Assembly (NCBI RefSeq): GCF_004535825.1
Contig: NZ_SGVY01000005.1
Span: 1 to 64,000, forward strand
Source: Segatella hominis
GTDB taxonomy: Bacteria > Bacteroidota > Bacteroidia > Bacteroidales > Bacteroidaceae
Direction: 5' to 3'
Length of the DNA: 64,000 nucleotides
Of this stretch, positions 62,323 to 64,000 are shown one piece after another; the stretch's first letter is position 1; each line of letters starts with the position of its first letter. The notes under the pieces are model-generated. The model was not told the origin of the DNA and did not search any database. It saw only the letters and a list, made by a program, of their open reading frames with translations. The position numbers and the translations under genes are program-made.

Positions 62323-62382
62323 CTCTATAGGTTAATATTGGAAAAAAGTAAAGAAACATAGCAGAGATTCAAAAGTTTTTTG

Positions 62383-62390
62383 TACCTTTG
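62383..62390 (+). promoter_or_regulatory. -7 box of rnpB
   Basis: TACCTTTG, six bases before the 5' end of the RNase P RNA. Confidence 0.7.
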
Positions 62391-62395
62391 CAGAC

Positions 62396-62812
62396 TGAAA
62401 GCAGCGCTCCGGTCTGTCGCTGGCATTCCTTCATAGGAATGCGGGAGGAAAGTCCGGGCAGCATAGGGCATCCCACTTCCGAAAATAGAAGCTATTGGTG
62501 ACAGTAGGTGTCGGCAGAAGAAAATAACCGCTTTTACTATCTTGCTCTTTGAGTGGGGTGGTGAGAGTAAGGGTGAGAAGGTGGTGTAAGAGACCACCAG
62601 CTGGCGGGTGATCGTCAGGTTGTGCCATCTGGGAGCTGTAAGCTCATGTAAACCGCAGTTTGAGGGCGGCTCGTCCGAAGTCTTCGGACTACTGTGGAGG
62701 GTAGAGTGCTTGAACCTAAGGGTGACTTTAGGGCTAGATAAATGGCAGACTCTGTTCTTACTTCTTGTAAGATACAGACAGAACTCGGCTTATAGGGGCA
62801 CTGCTTTCTTTT
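62396..62812 (+). ncRNA. rnpB: RNase P RNA (bacterial class A)
   Basis: Conserved blocks GAGGAAAGTCCGGGC near the 5' end and ACAGAACTCGGCTTATAGG near the 3' end. Helix P1 is closed by GAAAGCAG (62397) and CTGCTTTC (62801-62808), then a T-run acts as terminator. The RNA cleaves tRNA 5' leaders. The length, about 415 bases, fits Bacteroidetes RNase P RNAs. Confidence 0.95.
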
Positions 62813-62854
62813 TTTACAGAAAAAGAATGAAGGCGAAGGTTTCTCGTGATAAGA

Positions 62855-62862
62855 TACCTTTG
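62855..62862 (+). promoter_or_regulatory. -7 box before the 62.9 kb membrane protein
   Basis: TACCTTTG, giving a leader of about 60 bases. Confidence 0.5.
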
Positions 62863-62928
62863 CTTTTTTCTTTTGTAATTGTTGTGGTGATTTTTGCAGG
62901 AATATTCAATATTTAATATAATAAGAAA

Positions 62929-63360
62929 ATGAACTTAAAAGATCCAGAGAAGGAGTTTTTTGATGACTTCGAACATAAGGTGACTGACAAGATCAAAAAG
63001 TATGGCGACCGTCCAAACTTCCCAAAGTTGGAGGATTATGGTATCGAGCGGATGGAGTTGGAGGATTACCTCTTCGACAAGCAAGCCATCATGGATATGG
63101 GTGGTACTCCTCGCCATAAGATGACTGTTGGAGGTATTATTACTTTGATTCCAATCATCATCTTATCTGCAATGCCAGATAGTGCCTACGTTTATGGCAA
63201 GACCTGGACGTCCGTCTTGGCGATTGTCATTGGTTTGATGCTGACCCTCTGTTTTTATGCGGTTTTGAAAGCTATCATCCAAATGAGATTGAGCAAGCAT
63301 AAAGATTCCAAGTTTGAGACTTACATAAAGGCAGTGCTCTTCTATCAACCTACAGAATAG
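62929..63360 (+). CDS. Two-helix membrane protein, unknown function
   Basis: 143 residues. A charged N-terminal half (EKEFFDDFEHKVTDKIKKYG) precedes two membrane helices at about 68-86 (VGGIITLIPIIILSAM) and 94-116 (TSVLAIVIGLMLTLCFYAVL). A basic C-terminal part follows. No family recognised. It lies between rnpB and a 23-bp repeat array. Confidence 0.75.
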   Translation: MNLKDPEKEFFDDFEHKVTDKIKKYGDRPNFPKLEDYGIERMELEDYLFDKQAIMDMGGTPRHKMTVGGIITLIPIIILSAMPDSAYVYGKTWTSVLAIVIGLMLTLCFYAVLKAIIQMRLSKHKDSKFETYIKAVLFYQPTE

Positions 63361-63444
63361 TAGGCTGAACCCATTTTTATTGTGGTGTTCAGTATCATAT
63401 TAGTGGTGCAGATTTCCTGCTAAACAGAGGCATTTGGATGGTAG

Positions 63445-63560
63445 GTTTTAATGATGCGCTTTATTAGGTTTTAATGATGCGCTTCGTTAGGTGCTAATGA
63501 TGCGCTTTATTAGATGTTAATGATGCGCTTCGTTAGAGGTTAATGAAGCGCTTCGTTAAG
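63445..63560. repeat. Five 23-bp tandem palindromic units
   Basis: TAATGATGCGCTT (last copy TAATGAAGCGCTT) begins at 63449, 63472, 63495, 63518 and 63541, a strict 23-base period. The tails alternate TTATTAG, CGTTAG, TTATTAG, CGTTAG, CGTTAA. Each unit is a near-palindrome (TAATGAAGCGCTTCGTTA). Confidence 0.92.
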
Positions 63561-63591
63561 TTGCGCTCTTTTTAAAGCAAATTTTTTACGC

Positions 63592-63631
63592 ATAAAAAAA
63601 GAAAGTAGGCCGTTTTTGACCTACTTTCTTT
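63592..63631 (-). terminator. Intrinsic terminator of gdhA
   Basis: On the minus strand, arms AAAGAAAGTAGG and CCTACTTTCTTT, then TTTTTATG. Confidence 0.9.
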
Positions 63632-63656
63632 GAGTAATATCTTAAAGTTGATATGA

Positions 63657-64000
63657 TTATACGATACCCTGAGCCATCATAGCCTTAGCTACCTTCAAGA
63701 AACCTGCTACGTTAGCACCCTTTACATAGTTAACGTAACCGTCAGCCTCTGTACCATACTTCACACAGTTAGCGTGAATGTCGTTCATGATGTCGTGGAG
63801 CTTAGCGTCAACCTCCTCACGAGACCACTTCAAACGCTCTGAGTTCTGGCTCATCTCAAGACCTGATACAGCAACACCACCTGCGTTGGCAGCCTTACCT
63901 GGAGCGTAGAGAATCTTAGCATCCTGGAATACCTTGATAGCTTCTGGAGTAGATGGCATGTTAGCACCCTCGCTGACAGCGATCACACCATTAGCGATGA
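63657..64000 (-). CDS. gdhA: Glutamate dehydrogenase, C-terminal part (cut by the window edge)
   Basis: The frame runs off the right edge; only the last about 114 residues are here. IANGVIAVSEGANMPSTPEA, KAANAGGVAVSGLEMSQN and GANVAGFLKVAKAMMAQGIV are the end of hexameric NADP-type glutamate dehydrogenase, which makes glutamate from 2-oxoglutarate and ammonia. A terminator follows. Confidence 0.95.
   Translation of the reverse strand, partial: IANGVIAVSEGANMPSTPEAIKVFQDAKILYAPGKAANAGGVAVSGLEMSQNSERLKWSREEVDAKLHDIMNDIHANCVKYGTEADGYVNYVKGANVAGFLKVAKAMMAQGIV

Noticed and set aside
62827-62916. 29-residue hydrophobic ORF (MKAKVSRDK...) after rnpB
   Set aside because: It contains the TACCTTTG promoter of the next gene and has no own promoter or conserved signal; kept only as a remote possibility.
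1-64000. tRNA, tmRNA or 6S genes
   Set aside because: No acceptor-plus-T-loop pattern or tmRNA tag frame was found by eye; a covariance search would be decisive.

Overview
The window reads as chromosomal core sequence from a member of the Bacteroidales, most likely Prevotellaceae (Prevotella or Segatella type). I base this on promoters with the Bacteroidetes -7 consensus TAnnTTTG, usually with a TTTG or TTG about 19-20 bases upstream; on the near absence of Shine-Dalgarno leaders; on the rpmB-rpmG-DUF4295-ftsY order; on lineage families such as GGGtGRT, DUF4301, DUF4348 and DUF2520; and on a TamL-type Omp85 lipoprotein. No prophage, insertion sequence, CRISPR array or tRNA was recognised.

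Layout. 0-10 kb: PIF1-like helicase, an Fe-S scaffold-like protein with GGGtGRT, DMP19-smpB-metH, a HAD phosphatase and map. 10-18 kb: tsaD, a CinA-type amidase, an intergenic composite repeat, the rpmB ribosomal cluster, ftsY, then rimO-HU-(HU/TM/LysM). 18-26 kb: alkylation repair, ispE, envelope phosphatase and LTA-synthase-like genes, an AraC-type regulator, a sigma factor, reverse rubrerythrin with a PerR-like Fur, and an 880-base gap holding a candidate small RNA. 26-35 kb: malic enzyme divergent from a TetR gene, DUF2520-kdsC-maf, fur-purA, hisS. 35-50 kb: SGNH esterase with a pectinesterase remnant, tilS, kdsB, recQ, DPP III, Nudix, pheS, DUF4348-murB-MBL, hisB, a membrane protein and a SpoU methyltransferase. 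50-64 kb: TamL-like Omp85, WalJ-like MBL, TPR protein, def-ruvX-SPOR, YtxH/holin-like envelope operon, a RelA/SpoT homologue with a degraded hydrolase site, DUF4301, RNase P RNA, and the 3' end of gdhA cut by the window edge.

The genes are mostly translation, tRNA and protein maturation (map, def, tsaD, tilS, rimO, smpB, hisS, pheS, rnpB), envelope synthesis (murB, kdsB, kdsC, ispE, Omp85), oxidative stress (revRbr, PerR) and stringent response.

The most unusual signal is not a gene. At least ten genes (smpB, the 9.1 kb HAD gene, cinA, rimO, DUF2520, hisS, kdsB, recQ, a membrane protein and ytxH) carry a short imperfect tandem duplication that starts in the last codons, runs over the stop codon and repeats downstream. 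The unit is usually 18-26 bp (35 bp for cinA) and the sequence differs at every locus. Several sites have three to five copies in exact register. Related arrays without a stop codon lie after metH, map and DUF4301 and before gdhA. Two intergenic units with a full promoter and an intrinsic terminator but no ORF (about 25.75-25.84 kb and 58.06-58.12 kb) look like small RNAs.
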